A stretch of DNA of 64,000 bases from Streptomyces sp. NBC_01478 (GTDB lineage Bacteria; Actinomycetota; Actinomycetes; Streptomycetales; Streptomycetaceae), in assembly GCF_036227225.1 (NCBI RefSeq), contig NZ_CP109444.1, positions 10,335,501 to 10,399,500 of the forward strand, in the 5' to 3' direction. Under the pieces are notes generated by a model. The model had not been told where the DNA came from and ran no database searches. It saw only the letters and a program-made list of their open reading frames with translations. This document shows positions 27,049-37,868 of this stretch, in pieces. Numbering within the stretch: position 1 is the stretch's first letter; each line of letters starts with the position of its first letter. Both the position numbers and the translations under genes were made by a program.

Positions 27049-28341
27049 GTGCGCATCTCCCGCAGAGTCTTCGCCGCCGCTGCCGCCGCCGTAGTCCTCA
27101 TGCCGCTGAGCGCCTGCGGCTCCGGGGGAGACGACGGCGGATCGACCGACGCCTCGGGCAAGGTCGAGGGCGACATCACCTTCCAGACCTGGAACCTCCG
27201 CGCCAACTTCAAGTCGTACTTCGAGGGCGTGATCTCCGGCTTCGAGAAGAAGTACCCCGGCACCCATGTGAAGTGGATCGACCAGCCCGCCGAGGGCTAC
27301 GCCGACAAGATCAGCGCGGACGCCGCCGGCGGCACCCTGCCCGACGTCGTCAACGTCTCCCCGGACCTGGTCGCCCCGCTCGCCAAGGCGGGCCTCGCGC
27401 TCGACCTCGACAAGTCGGCCGCGAAGTACAAGAGCGAGTACCTGGCCGGGGCTTGGGCCAGCCACGAGATACCGGGCATGACCGGCACCTACGCCTTCCC
27501 CTGGTACCTCAACACCGGCCCGCTCTTCTACAACAAGTCCCTCTTCGAGCAGGCCGGACTCGGCCCCGACCAGCCGCCGAAGACGTACGACGAACTCTTC
27601 GCCCAGGCGCTCCAGTTGGCGAAGAAGACCGACGGCAAGGTCGCCACCCTGGCCAACGTCCCCACCGTCGAGGACTTCGGCCGTTACGGCGTCGAGCTCA
27701 TGAACAAGGCGGGCACCGCCTTCGCCTTCGACGACGCGAAGGGCATCGAACTCCTCACCAAGTACAAGGAGTTGTACGACGCGAAGGCCCTCGACCCGCA
27801 GGCGCTCACCGCCACCCCCGAGTCGTCCGGCAAGAAGTTCCTCACCGGGGCGGTCGCGATGAACCCGGGCAGTGCCCTGGACCTCGACAACTTCAAGAAG
27901 CAGGCGCCCACCCTGTACAAGAACATCGGCATCACCGACCAGATCACCAGCACCGGGCACGTCAACATGTACGTGATGGGCGTGATGGTCAACTCCAAGA
28001 CCAAGCACACGCCCGCGTCCGTGGCCTTCGCGCACTACGTCACCGACGCCCAGCAGCAGATGTCGTTCGCGAAGAAGGTCGCCATCTTCCCGAGCACCGC
28101 CGGCTCCCTCGACGACCCGTACTTCACCAAGGAGGACGGCACCGACGAGACACGGGTGCGGATCGCCGCCGCCAAGTCCCTGAAAAACGCGGTGAATTAC
28201 ACGCCGGTGCTGTTCAGTGAGCAGATGAAGACCGCGCTGCGCAACGAGGTGGCCAAGGCGCTGCAAGGCAAGGAGAGCCCCAAGACGGCTCTTGACAACG
28301 CTGTCAAGGCCTGCGACACACTGCTTCAGCAGGAAGGCTGA
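27049..28341 (+). CDS. Extracellular sugar-binding lipoprotein of ABC importer
   Basis: A 430-residue cluster-B/D type solute-binding protein. The lipobox LMPLSAC gives Cys23 as lipidation site, and the mature part shows family features (GDITFQTWNLRANFKSYFEG, YAFPWYLNTGPLFYNKSLFE, GAVAMNPGSALDL). It would present a glycan to the two permeases directly downstream. Position within a cluster with GH85, GH38 and GH5 suggests oligomannose-GlcNAc or Man-GlcNAc as ligand (inference). GTG start at 27049, with AAAGGAG about 13 nt upstream. No ATP-binding gene is in the operon; such importers in Streptomyces often use the shared MsiK ATPase. Confidence 0.92.
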   Translation: MRISRRVFAAAAAAVVLMPLSACGSGGDDGGSTDASGKVEGDITFQTWNLRANFKSYFEGVISGFEKKYPGTHVKWIDQPAEGYADKISADAAGGTLPDVVNVSPDLVAPLAKAGLALDLDKSAAKYKSEYLAGAWASHEIPGMTGTYAFPWYLNTGPLFYNKSLFEQAGLGPDQPPKTYDELFAQALQLAKKTDGKVATLANVPTVEDFGRYGVELMNKAGTAFAFDDAKGIELLTKYKELYDAKALDPQALTATPESSGKKFLTGAVAMNPGSALDLDNFKKQAPTLYKNIGITDQITSTGHVNMYVMGVMVNSKTKHTPASVAFAHYVTDAQQQMSFAKKVAIFPSTAGSLDDPYFTKEDGTDETRVRIAAAKSLKNAVNYTPVLFSEQMKTALRNEVAKALQGKESPKTALDNAVKACDTLLQQEG

Positions 28342-28348
28342 GGGTCCC

Positions 28349-29232
28349 ATGGCCGACGTGTCCCGCGTGCGGCGCCAACTGCCCACCAGTCCCTGGCTGT
28401 TCGCCGCCCCCGGGCTGCTCGTCGTCGGCGCCTTCGTGCTCTATCCCTTCGGCTCCACCGTGGCCAACTCCTTCACGGACCGGCGCACGCTGATCCCCGG
28501 CCACTTCGTGGGGTTCGCCAACTTCCGCGAGTTGTGGCACGACGACATGTTCTGGACCGGCCTGCGCAACAGCACCCTGTACATCCTCGGGGTGGTCCCC
28601 GCACTCGTCGTACTCCCGCTGCTGCTCGCCCTGTTGGTGCAGAAGAACATCCCCGGCATCACCTTCTTCCGGTCCGCCTTCTACACCCCGGTCGTCGCGT
28701 CGATCGTCGTGGTCGGGCTCATCTGGGTCTGGCTGCTGGACGAACGCGGCCTGGTCAACTCGCTGTTGGAGACGATCGGCGTCGGCCGGATCGGGTTCCT
28801 CAGCGATCAGTGGCTGCTCCTGCTGAGCGCCATGGCCGTCACGGTCTGGAAGGGCCTCGGCTACTACATGATCATTTACCTGGCCGCGCTCGCCAGTGTG
28901 CCGCGCGAACTGCACGAGGCCGCCTCGGTCGACGGCGCGGGCGTGATCCGCCGCTTCTTCACGGTGACCGTGCCCGCCGTCCGCTCCACCATGGTCCTCG
29001 TCGGGGCGCTGTCCTCGGTCGCCGCCTTCAAGGTGTTCTCCGAGGTGTACCTGATGGCGGGCCCGAGCGGCGGACCGGCCGGCGAGGACACCACCCTCGT
29101 GATGCTCGTCCAGCGCACCGGCACCGGCCTGACCGGCCGCGTCGGCTACGCCTCCGCGCTCTCGGTCGTCGTCTTCGTCGTCACCGTCGCGCTGATGCTG
29201 CTCGTGCTGCGGGCCGACCGGAAGGAGGACGC

Positions 29233-29236
<4 letters not shown>
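28349..29236 (+). CDS. ABC sugar permease, MalF/UgpA type
   Basis: A 295-residue membrane protein with six predicted helices and the permease EAA loop ELHEAASVDGAGVIRRFFTVT, which contacts the ATPase. The N-terminus MADVSRVRRQLPTSPWLFAA is typical. ATG 28349 lies 7 nt after the binding-protein stop. Partner of the next gene, whose start overlaps this stop. Confidence 0.93.
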
Positions 29237-30135
<899 letters not shown>

Positions 30136-30181
30136 CCGACGGTTGAACTCCTCCCGTACGCACCACAGAACCAGGATCCCG

Positions 30182-31438
30182 ATGTCTTCTGCCGTGCGCT
30201 TCGGCGTCAACTACACGCCCAGCCAAGGGTGGTTCCACCACTGGCTCGACTTCGACCTCGACTCCGTGCGCGCCGACCTCGACTCGATCGCCGAGCTGGG
30301 CCTCGACCACATCCGGGTCTTCCCGCTGTGGCCGTACTTCCAGCCCAACCGCACACTGATCCGCCCCCAGGCCGTGGAGCAACTGGTTCAGCTCGTCGAC
30401 GCGGCCGGTGAACGCGGGCTCGACGTCAACGTGGACGGTCTGCAAGGGCACTTGAGCAGCTTCGACTATCTGCCCGCCTGGACCCGGACCTGGCACCGGC
30501 GCAACCTCTTCACCGACCCGGACGTCCTCGACGGCCAGGCCGCCTATCTGCGCACCCTTGCCGCCGCCCTCGCCGACCGCCCCCACTTCATCGGCATGAC
30601 CCTCGGCAACGAGGTCAACCAGTTCTCGGCCGGCCCGCATCCGGACCCCGACCGGGCGACGGAGGACCAGATCGACGCCTGGCTGACGCGGATGCTCGCC
30701 GCCTGCGCGGAGGGGGCGCCCGGCAAGCCGCATCTGCACGCCGAGTACGACGCGACCTGGTACCAGGACGACATGCCGTTCACCCCGGCCCAGGCCGCCC
30801 GCCACGGCGCGATGACGGCCGTGCACTCCTGGGTCTTCAACGGCACCGGCCAACGCCACGGCCGCGCCTCCGTGCAGAGCGAGCATCACGCCGCCTATCT
30901 CGTCGAGTTGAGCAAGGCCTGGGCCGACGCACCGCACCGGCCCGTCTGGCTCCAGGAGGTCGGCGCGCCCCAGCCGCTCGTCCCGGCCGAGCACGCGGCC
31001 GACTTCGCCTCCGCGACCATCGCCAACGCTCTCGACTGTCCCGACCTGTGGGGCATCACCTGGTGGTGCTCGCACGACGTGTCCCGCGATCTCGCCGACT
31101 TCCCCGAACTCGAGTACGGGCTGGGCCTGTTGACCAACGACCGGCGGGCCAAGGACATCGCGCTGGTGGTGGCCGAGGCGGCCCGCGAGCCCACGTACGA
31201 ACCCGCCGTCCGCACCACGGCCCTCGTCGTGCCCGCCGATCCGTCGGTCCGCTCGGTCTGCGGTCCCGGCGGGCCGGTGTTCGACGCCTACTTCAGACTC
31301 GTCGCCGACGGCGCCCGCCCGGCGACCGTCCTCGACGTGCGCGCGGACGACAAGGAACACCTCGCCGCGCGCGGCATCACCGAAGTCGTCACTCCCGACC
31401 AGGTACTCCCCACCCCACAAGGAGACACCAGCTCGTGA
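30182..31438 (+). CDS. Cytoplasmic GH5-family glycosidase, candidate core N-glycan beta-mannosidase
   Basis: A 418-residue clan A (TIM-barrel) glycosidase without signal peptide. It begins MSSAVRFGVNYTPSQGWFHH, then GLDHIRVFPLWPYFQPN; the acid/base Glu is in GMTLGNEVNQF and the nucleophile Glu in PVWLQEVGAPQ. Length and order fit GH5 members such as subfamily 18, in which a Bifidobacterium enzyme hydrolyses Man-beta-1,4-GlcNAc left after N-glycan trimming; subfamily placement is my inference. ATG 30182 has AGGA upstream. The GH85 gene starts inside its stop codon, so the two are coupled, and GH38 follows: together they can take Man(n)GlcNAc to monosaccharides. Confidence 0.8.
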   Translation: MSSAVRFGVNYTPSQGWFHHWLDFDLDSVRADLDSIAELGLDHIRVFPLWPYFQPNRTLIRPQAVEQLVQLVDAAGERGLDVNVDGLQGHLSSFDYLPAWTRTWHRRNLFTDPDVLDGQAAYLRTLAAALADRPHFIGMTLGNEVNQFSAGPHPDPDRATEDQIDAWLTRMLAACAEGAPGKPHLHAEYDATWYQDDMPFTPAQAARHGAMTAVHSWVFNGTGQRHGRASVQSEHHAAYLVELSKAWADAPHRPVWLQEVGAPQPLVPAEHAADFASATIANALDCPDLWGITWWCSHDVSRDLADFPELEYGLGLLTNDRRAKDIALVVAEAAREPTYEPAVRTTALVVPADPSVRSVCGPGGPVFDAYFRLVADGARPATVLDVRADDKEHLAARGITEVVTPDQVLPTPQGDTSS

Positions 31439-33468
31439 ACCCCGGACGCCCCACCAGACGCACCGTCCTGCTCGCCGGCGCGGCGGCCACCCTGCTGCCC
31501 CAACTGCCCGCGCCCGCCTTCGCGGCCCAGCAGGCCGCCGCCAACACCGGCCAGCCGTACGCCAGTTACTGGTACCCGGACTCCCTGCCCGCCGGCACCC
31601 CGGGCACCGGCATCACCTGGAACAGCCTGAAGACCTGGACCGCAGCCTCGGACACGGACCTCGCCTTCAACGCGGCCGCCGTCCCGCTGGCCGCACGCTT
31701 CACCCCGACCCCGGCCAACAGCACCGCCCGCTCAGGACAGGCCCGCATCCAGTCCCTGGTCTCCTTCGGGCCGACGTCGAGCAACCCCTCCCAGGGCGCC
31801 GCCACCGCCGACTACTACGCCCTCACCCACTGGTCCTACCTCGACGAACTCGTCTTCTGGGGCGGCTCCTCCGGCGAAGGCATCATCCTCGCCCCCAACG
31901 CGCCCGTCGTGGATGCCGCCCACCGGCACGGCGTACCCGTCCTCGGCAACATCTTCCTGCCGCCCGTCGCCTACGGCGGACAACTCCAGTGGACCCGCGA
32001 CCTGGTCCAGAAGGACGCCGCCGGGCACTATCCGCTCGCCGCCCAACTCGTCGCCGTGGCCGCCGCGTACGGCTTCGACGGCTGGTTCGTCAACGCCGAG
32101 ACCAGCGGCGGGAACACCGCCCTCGGCACCGACATGCAGGGCTTCCTCGGCGAGTTGAAGTCCCTCGCCGCCGCCCAGGGGCAGCGGGTCACCTGGTACG
32201 ACGCGATGACCGTGAACGGGACGGTCAGTTGGCAGGGTGCGCTGAACACCTCGAACCAGGCGTTCTTCCAGGCCGCGAACGACATGTTCATCGACTTCCG
32301 GTGGAGCACGAGCACCCTCGCCGCGTCCGGGACGAAGGCGGACGGCCTCGGGCGCAGCCGCTACGAGCTGTGGGCGGGCGTCGACGTCGAGTCCAACGGA
32401 TCGAGTACGTCCGTGAGTTGGGACGCGATGGTGCCGACCACCAAGGCGCACATCACGTCGATCGGCTTCTACCGGCCCGAGTGGACCCGCAACCACCTGC
32501 CCGCGAGCCGCACCCCGGGCGACTTCCACGCGGCCGACGACCGGTTCTGGACCGGGCGTTCACTCGACCCGTCGCGGCCGGACGGCACGGACACCTGGCG
32601 GGCACCGGCCGTGTCGGTCGCGGACCGGTCGACGGTGGGCGGCGCGCTGCCGTTCGCGAGCGTGTTCAACACCGGGCACGGGCTGCGCTGGTACGAGGAC
32701 GGCGCGGTCACCTCGGTCACCCCGTGGAACCACCTCGGACTGCAGGACCGGCTGCCGTCCCGGCGCTGGGTGGTGCGGACGGCCGGCCAACGCCCCACGG
32801 TGACCTTCGACTTCGCGGACGCCTGGCGCGGCGGCAGCAGTGTGCTGGTCTCCGGTGTACTGGATCAACCGACGACGGTGGATCTGTACGGTTCACAGTT
32901 GCCGATCGGTGTTGACACGGTTGTCGACCTGACCTTCCGCACCGACACCGGCAGTGTGAACGTCGAGCTGGCGGTCGCCACGGCCGAGCCGAGCACGGCG
33001 GGGTCGACACCGCCGTACACCTATTTGCCTGTGAACTCGGTCAACGGGTGGCAGACGGTGACCGTGCCGCTCACAGGGCTTTCCGGGACGCTGCATGCGA
33101 TCGGTGTACGGCTCACCGCGGCCGACGCGAGCGGCAGTGTTGTGAACTGGCGGCTCGGCGGTCTCGCTGTTCGCGAGGTCAACGACACGCAGCCGCCCGC
33201 CGCCCCCTCCGGGCTGCGGATCACCGCCGCCACCGGAGGCGACCTGCGCTTCGCCTGGGACGCCGCGCCCGGCGCCGTACGCCACTACACCCTCCACCGC
33301 CTCCTGCCCGACGGCACCCGGCGCTTCCTCGGCGGCACCTGCCAGCGCGCCTTCTTCGTCGGCGGGCAGCAGGCCGAACAGGGCGAGCAGCAGGCGTGGT
33401 TCGAACTGCGCGCGACAGGGGAGCTCTACACAGCGTCGGCCCCCGTGGCCGTCGCGCACACCTGGTAA
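31435..33468 (+). CDS. Secreted GH85 endo-beta-N-acetylglucosaminidase
   Basis: A 677-residue exported enzyme that cuts the GlcNAc-GlcNAc core of N-glycans, freeing the glycan from protein. The N-terminus has a twin-arginine pattern (RPTRRTVLLAGAAA) and a cleavage region ending in FAA. The GH85 TIM barrel shows YWYPDSLP near the start, then VPVLGNIFLPP and FDGWFVNAETSGG, with the Asn-x-Glu pair (N220, E222) that drives substrate-assisted catalysis. Later parts are beta-rich, with a jelly-roll (about 410-560) and a fibronectin-like end (PPAAPSGLRITAATGGDLRF). GTG overlaps the GH5 stop by 4 nt; AAGGAG lies upstream. Confidence 0.93.
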   Translation: MNPGRPTRRTVLLAGAAATLLPQLPAPAFAAQQAAANTGQPYASYWYPDSLPAGTPGTGITWNSLKTWTAASDTDLAFNAAAVPLAARFTPTPANSTARSGQARIQSLVSFGPTSSNPSQGAATADYYALTHWSYLDELVFWGGSSGEGIILAPNAPVVDAAHRHGVPVLGNIFLPPVAYGGQLQWTRDLVQKDAAGHYPLAAQLVAVAAAYGFDGWFVNAETSGGNTALGTDMQGFLGELKSLAAAQGQRVTWYDAMTVNGTVSWQGALNTSNQAFFQAANDMFIDFRWSTSTLAASGTKADGLGRSRYELWAGVDVESNGSSTSVSWDAMVPTTKAHITSIGFYRPEWTRNHLPASRTPGDFHAADDRFWTGRSLDPSRPDGTDTWRAPAVSVADRSTVGGALPFASVFNTGHGLRWYEDGAVTSVTPWNHLGLQDRLPSRRWVVRTAGQRPTVTFDFADAWRGGSSVLVSGVLDQPTTVDLYGSQLPIGVDTVVDLTFRTDTGSVNVELAVATAEPSTAGSTPPYTYLPVNSVNGWQTVTVPLTGLSGTLHAIGVRLTAADASGSVVNWRLGGLAVREVNDTQPPAAPSGLRITAATGGDLRFAWDAAPGAVRHYTLHRLLPDGTRRFLGGTCQRAFFVGGQQAEQGEQQAWFELRATGELYTASAPVAVAHTW

Positions 33469-33510
33469 CAGCCGTAACCCAACCCGCAACCGAGCTACGG
33501 AGCACCCCAC

Positions 33511-36500
33511 ATGCATGACGACCGCAGCCTGGTCGAAGCCCGCCTCAAGCGCGTCCTCGAAGAGCGCATCCGTCCCGCCGTGTACCCCGAGTCCGTGCCG
33601 CTGGAGGTGGCCGTCTGGCACGCGCCCGACGAGCCGGTGCCCGTGGCCGAGGGGCTCGCGGGCACACCCGAACCGATCGAGGTGGGTGCCCGGTGGGGTG
33701 CTCCCTGGGGGACCAGTTGGTTCCGTGTCACCGGGACCGTCCCCCAGGAGTGGGCCGGCAAGACCGTCGAGGCGCTGCTCGACCTCGGCTTCGACGAGAA
33801 CATGCCCGGCTTCCAGTGCGAGGGCCTCGTCTACCGGCCCGACGGCACCCCCGTGAAGGGCCTCAACCCGCGCAACCAGTGGGTGCGGATCGGCGCGCCC
33901 GTCGCCGGCGGCGAGGAGGTTGTGCTGCACATCGAGGCCGCGTCCAACCCGGTGGTCATGGACTACCACCCCTTCGTGCCGACCCGGTTGGGCGACAAGG
34001 AGACCGCGGGCAGCGAGCCGCAGTACACGCTCACCCGCATGGACCTCGCGGTCCTCGACGAGCACGTCTGGCAGCTCGTCCTCGACCTGGAGGTGGTCGG
34101 CGAGCTGATGGCCGAGCTGCCGGTGGACTCCGCGCGCCGCTGGGACCTGCTGCGGGCCGTCGAGAAGACGCTGGACGCCGTGGACCTCCAGGACGTCAAC
34201 GGCACGGCGGAGCGAGCGCGTTCGCAGCTCGCGGCCGTCCTGTCGACGCCCGCCGTGCCGTCCGCGCACCGCATCAGCGCGATCGGGCACGCGCACATCG
34301 ACTCGGCGTGGTTGTGGCCGTTGCGTGAGACGGTGCGCAAGGTCGCCCGTACGACGTCCAACATGACCGCACTGCTGGAGGACGAACCCGACTTCATCTT
34401 CGCCATGTCCCAGGCCCAGCAGTGGGCCTGGGTGAAGGAGCACCGGCCCGAGGTGTGGGCGCGGGTCAAGAAGGCGGTGGCGGACGGGCGGTTCGTGCCG
34501 GCCGGCGGCATGTGGGTGGAGTCCGACACCAACATGCCGGGCTCGGAGGCGATGGCCCGTCAGTTCGTGCACGGGAAGCGGTTCTTCCTCGACGAGTTCG
34601 GCATCGAGAACGAGGAGGCCTGGCTGCCCGACACCTTCGGCTTCGCCGCCGGACTCCCGCAGATCATCAAGGCCGCCGGCTCCAAGTGGCTGCTGACCCA
34701 GAAGATCTCCTGGTCGCAGACGAACAAGTTCCCGCACCACACCTTCCGTTGGGAGGGCATCGACGGCACCCGGATCTTCACCCATTTCCCGCCCGTCGAC
34801 ACCTACAACTGCTCCATGCAGGGCCGTGAAATCGCCCACGCGGCACGCAACTTCAAGGACAAGGGAGTCGCCCGCCACTCCCTCGCGCCCACCGGCTGGG
34901 GCGACGGGGGCGGCGGCACCACCCGCGAGATGGTCGCCAAGGCGGCCCGCCTGCGCGACCTCGAGGGCTCGGCGACCGTGGCCTGGGAGACCCCGAAGGA
35001 GTTCTTCGAGAAGGCCGAGGCCGAGTACCCCGAACCCCCGGTCTGGGTAGGCGAGTTGTACCTCGAACTGCACCGCGCCACCCTCACCAGCCAGGCCAGG
35101 ACCAAGCAGGGCAACCGGCGCAGCGAGCACCTCCTGTGCGAGGCCGAACTGTGGGCGGCCACGGCAGCGGTCCGGGCCGGATTCCCTTACCCGTACGAGG
35201 ACTTGGACCGGATCTGGAAGACGGTCCTGCTCCACCAGTTCCACGACATCCTGCCGGGTTCCTCCATCGCCTGGGTGCACCGCGAGGCCCGGAAGACGTA
35301 CGAGGGGCTGGCCGCCGAGCTGAACGGCATCATCGACGCGGCCCAGCGCGCGCTGGCGGGCGAGGGCACGACCCCCCTCCTCTTCAACTCGGCGCCCCAC
35401 ACCCGCGAAGGCGTCCCCGCGGGCGGCGCCCGGACCCCGGCGGCGCAGGGCGAGACGGCCCTCGCGACACGGGTCGGCGGCGGCCACGTCCTGGAGAACG
35501 GCCTGCTGCGCATCGAGATCGACGGCCGGGGCCTCGTCGTCTCCGCCTACGACATCGAGGCCGACCGCGAGACCATCGCCCCCGGCCGGGCGGCCAACCT
35601 GCTCCAACTCCACCCGGATTTCCCGAACATGTGGGACGCCTGGGACGTCGACGAGTTCTACCGCAACACCGTCACCGACCTCACGGACGCGGAGGAGGTC
35701 GTCGCCGACGGGAACACGGTGCGGATCGTACGGTCCTTCGGCGCGTCCAGGGTCACCCAACTGCTGTCCCTCGCCCCCGGGGAGCGGCGGCTGCTCATCG
35801 ACACCGAGGTCGACTGGCACGAGACCGAGAAGTTCCTCAAGCTCGCCTTCCCGCTCGACGTACACGCCGAACGGTACGCGTCCGAGACGCAGTTCGGGCA
35901 CTTCCACCGCCCCACGCACACCAACACCTCATGGGAGGCCGCCAAGTTCGAGGCCTGCAACCACCGCTTCGTCCACCTGGAGGAGCCCGGCTGGGGTGTC
36001 GCCGTCGTCAACGACTCGACGTACGGCCACGATGTGACCCGTACGGTGCGCGGCGACGGCGACAAGGGGACGACCACCACGGTCCGTGTCTCCCTGCTGC
36101 GGGCCCCGCGCTTCCCGGACCCCGAGACCGACCAGGGCGTCCACCGTTTCCGGCACGCGCTGGTGCCCGGCGCGGGCATCGGCGACGCGGTGCGCGAGGG
36201 CTGGCGGATCAACCTGCCGGAGCGGCGCGTCACGGGCGGGCAGGAGGTCGCGCCGCTGGTGAGCGTGGACCGGGACGCGGTCGTCGTCACCGCGGTGAAA
36301 CTGGCCGACGACGGGAGCGGCGACGTCGTGGTCCGCTTCCACGAGGCGCACGGAGGACGGGCCAGGGCGACACTGACGGCGGGCTTCGCGTTCGACGCCG
36401 TGGAGGTCGTGGACCTGCTGGAGCGGCCGTCGGCCGAAGAGGCCGCACCTGTGCTGGACGGAGACCGTATCCAACTGGCCCTGCGGCCCTTCCAGTTGAT

Positions 36501-36525
36501 GACCCTCAGGCTGCGGAGGAGCTGA
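33511..36525 (+). CDS. Cytoplasmic GH38 alpha-mannosidase
   Basis: A 1004-residue Zn-dependent retaining alpha-mannosidase without signal peptide. The catalytic domain has the metal-binding IGHAHIDSAWLWP, the helix region FAMSQAQQWAWVKEHRP, WVESDTNMPGSEAMARQFVHG and AWLPDTFGFAAGLPQI with the nucleophile Asp. Zn-ligand His recurs in LHQFHDILPGSS. The rest forms the beta-sandwich C-terminal domains. It would remove alpha-linked mannose from imported glycans. ATG 33511 is 42 nt after the GH85 stop, in the same operon. Confidence 0.95.
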   Translation: MHDDRSLVEARLKRVLEERIRPAVYPESVPLEVAVWHAPDEPVPVAEGLAGTPEPIEVGARWGAPWGTSWFRVTGTVPQEWAGKTVEALLDLGFDENMPGFQCEGLVYRPDGTPVKGLNPRNQWVRIGAPVAGGEEVVLHIEAASNPVVMDYHPFVPTRLGDKETAGSEPQYTLTRMDLAVLDEHVWQLVLDLEVVGELMAELPVDSARRWDLLRAVEKTLDAVDLQDVNGTAERARSQLAAVLSTPAVPSAHRISAIGHAHIDSAWLWPLRETVRKVARTTSNMTALLEDEPDFIFAMSQAQQWAWVKEHRPEVWARVKKAVADGRFVPAGGMWVESDTNMPGSEAMARQFVHGKRFFLDEFGIENEEAWLPDTFGFAAGLPQIIKAAGSKWLLTQKISWSQTNKFPHHTFRWEGIDGTRIFTHFPPVDTYNCSMQGREIAHAARNFKDKGVARHSLAPTGWGDGGGGTTREMVAKAARLRDLEGSATVAWETPKEFFEKAEAEYPEPPVWVGELYLELHRATLTSQARTKQGNRRSEHLLCEAELWAATAAVRAGFPYPYEDLDRIWKTVLLHQFHDILPGSSIAWVHREARKTYEGLAAELNGIIDAAQRALAGEGTTPLLFNSAPHTREGVPAGGARTPAAQGETALATRVGGGHVLENGLLRIEIDGRGLVVSAYDIEADRETIAPGRAANLLQLHPDFPNMWDAWDVDEFYRNTVTDLTDAEEVVADGNTVRIVRSFGASRVTQLLSLAPGERRLLIDTEVDWHETEKFLKLAFPLDVHAERYASETQFGHFHRPTHTNTSWEAAKFEACNHRFVHLEEPGWGVAVVNDSTYGHDVTRTVRGDGDKGTTTTVRVSLLRAPRFPDPETDQGVHRFRHALVPGAGIGDAVREGWRINLPERRVTGGQEVAPLVSVDRDAVVVTAVKLADDGSGDVVVRFHEAHGGRARATLTAGFAFDAVEVVDLLERPSAEEAAPVLDGDRIQLALRPFQLMTLRLRRS

Positions 36526-36875
36526 GGCGGGCGGTAGGCCGACGACCCGGCGCGCACACGGGCGGTGATGGTAACCGGCACGGCCCGTGTGCCGCGCGTG
36601 ATCCGGCGGAACCGCGGAACTTGATCCAGGCCACGACGGCTCCGGCCAGGACCGTGAAGGCGCCGCCCGGTTCGAGCGCGGCGACCAGCGCGTCGGTCAG
36701 CGGGCCGAGATGCGCCGTCTCCGTCTCGTCCGTCGGGTGCCGTGACACCCGGCCGCGCAGTGCCGGACGGTCCGTCAAGTACTCCCAACGGTCCCGGAGT
36801 TCAGTGGTCCGCCGGTTCGCGGAACCCTCACTCGGTCACGGACAGGACCACTTCCACCGCGCTGTCCACAGTCAT
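36506..36875 (-). pseudogene. Frameshifted remnant of an EACC1 (effector-associated constant component) gene
   Basis: The reverse strand first reads MTVDSAVEVVLSVTE then a stop (TGA 36828-36830). Moving by one base continues EGSANRRTTELRDRWEYLTD, then PALRGRVSRHPTDETETAHL and LGPLTDALVAALEPGGAF, ending in VLAGAVVAWIKFRG. This composite resembles the EACC1 domain from actinobacterial NTP-dependent conflict systems: a short beta-strand start, LRGRV, then a helix ending in a hydrophobic AWI segment. A single extra base at about 36830 explains the break. No effector gene follows; the tail runs into the 3' end of the GH38 gene. I take it as a decayed isolated copy. Identity by recall of the family pattern only. 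Confidence 0.55.
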
Positions 36876-36976
36876 CCCCCGCATGCCCTCGTCCCCCTGA
36901 GCGAGACGGTCGGGCTAGGGCGTGTGCGGCGGGCGCGCGGCGATTTTCGTCGGACCGCCGACCGTACGGGGGACGG

Positions 36977-37705
36977 TCAGGACCCCAGTTGCATCCTGAG
37001 CCACTCCTCGACCTCGCCCACGTGCGAGGCCGCCGCCGCGCGGGCCGCCTCGGGGTCGCGGGCCACCAACGCCCGGTGGATGGCGGCGTGTTCGCGGCGG
37101 GTGCGGGCGAAGGCGCCCTCCTCCTGGTAGCCGCGCCAGACGCGGGCACGGAAGGTCCGGGACGACAGGCCCTCCAGGATCGCGGCCATGGTGTCGTTGC
37201 CGGCCGCCGCCGCGATCTCGCGGTGGAAGGCGAGGTCGTGGGCGAGGATCTCCTCGGGGTCGTCGGTGGCGTTCATCGCCGTGAGGTGCTTCTCGACCTC
37301 GGCCAGTTGGTCCGGGGTGATGCGGGCGGCGGCCAGGGCCGTCGCCGTCGACTCCAGGATGCGGCGGACCTCCAGGAGCTCCACCAGGCCCGGGCCGCGC
37401 GAGAGGTCGGCGACGACACCGAAGGTCTCCAGCAGGTCGCCGGCCTCCAACTGCGTGACGTAGATGCCCGAACCGTGCCGGGCCTCCAGGACGCCGAGCA
37501 CCGTGAGCGCGCGGATCGCCTCGCGCATCGAGCTGCGGGAGATGCCCAGTTGGGCCGCGAGATCGCGCTCGGTGGGCAGCCGCTGGCCCGGCTCCAGGCG
37601 GCCCTCGCCGATCAACGCCTTGATCGAGTCGATGGCGCGCTGCGTCACCGTGCCCTTCGGCGGAGCGGCCACCGGGTCCGTCTCACTCGGCAGGGTCTCG
37701 TCCAC
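36977..37705 (-). CDS. FadR-subfamily GntR regulator, likely of the fucose operon
   Basis: A 242-residue regulator. The winged helix is at about residues 20-85 (IKALIGEGRLEPGQRLPTER, DLAAQLGISRSSMREAIRAL, EARHGSGIYV) and the FCD effector domain follows with its metal-binding His pattern (HDLAFHREIAAAAGND, RREHAAIHRALVARD). GTG 37705 follows AGGAGG. Divergent from the sugar-transport/fuconate operon, with TGGTCCGACCA in between, a site form expected for FadR-type proteins. Autoregulation and control of the fucose genes are likely (inference). Confidence 0.9.
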   Translation of the reverse strand: MDETLPSETDPVAAPPKGTVTQRAIDSIKALIGEGRLEPGQRLPTERDLAAQLGISRSSMREAIRALTVLGVLEARHGSGIYVTQLEAGDLLETFGVVADLSRGPGLVELLEVRRILESTATALAAARITPDQLAEVEKHLTAMNATDDPEEILAHDLAFHREIAAAAGNDTMAAILEGLSSRTFRARVWRGYQEEGAFARTRREHAAIHRALVARDPEAARAAAASHVGEVEEWLRMQLGS

Positions 37706-37748
37706 GCCACTCCTCCTGTCGCCGGTCCGCGCAGTCTAGTCACCGATG

Positions 37749-37825
37749 TGGTCCGACCAATACGACTCGAAGCCGCGAATTTTTGGCTCCTGAGGGTGTT
37801 GTAGCCCCGAAGTGGTCTGATAAAT
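37749..37825. promoter_or_regulatory. GntR/FadR-type operators in the fucose divergent promoter
   Basis: TGGTCCGACCA (37749-37759) is an 11-bp palindrome about a single centre base. A related but weaker site, TGGTCTGATAAAT, lies at 37813-37825 and matches 10 of 13 bases of the first (extended to TGGTCCGACCAAT). Both lie between the regulator and the binding-protein gene. Confidence 0.65.
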
Positions 37826-37868
37826 ATTCCGGCAACTGCTCGAACACGCTCGATGAGGAGCCCGACAG

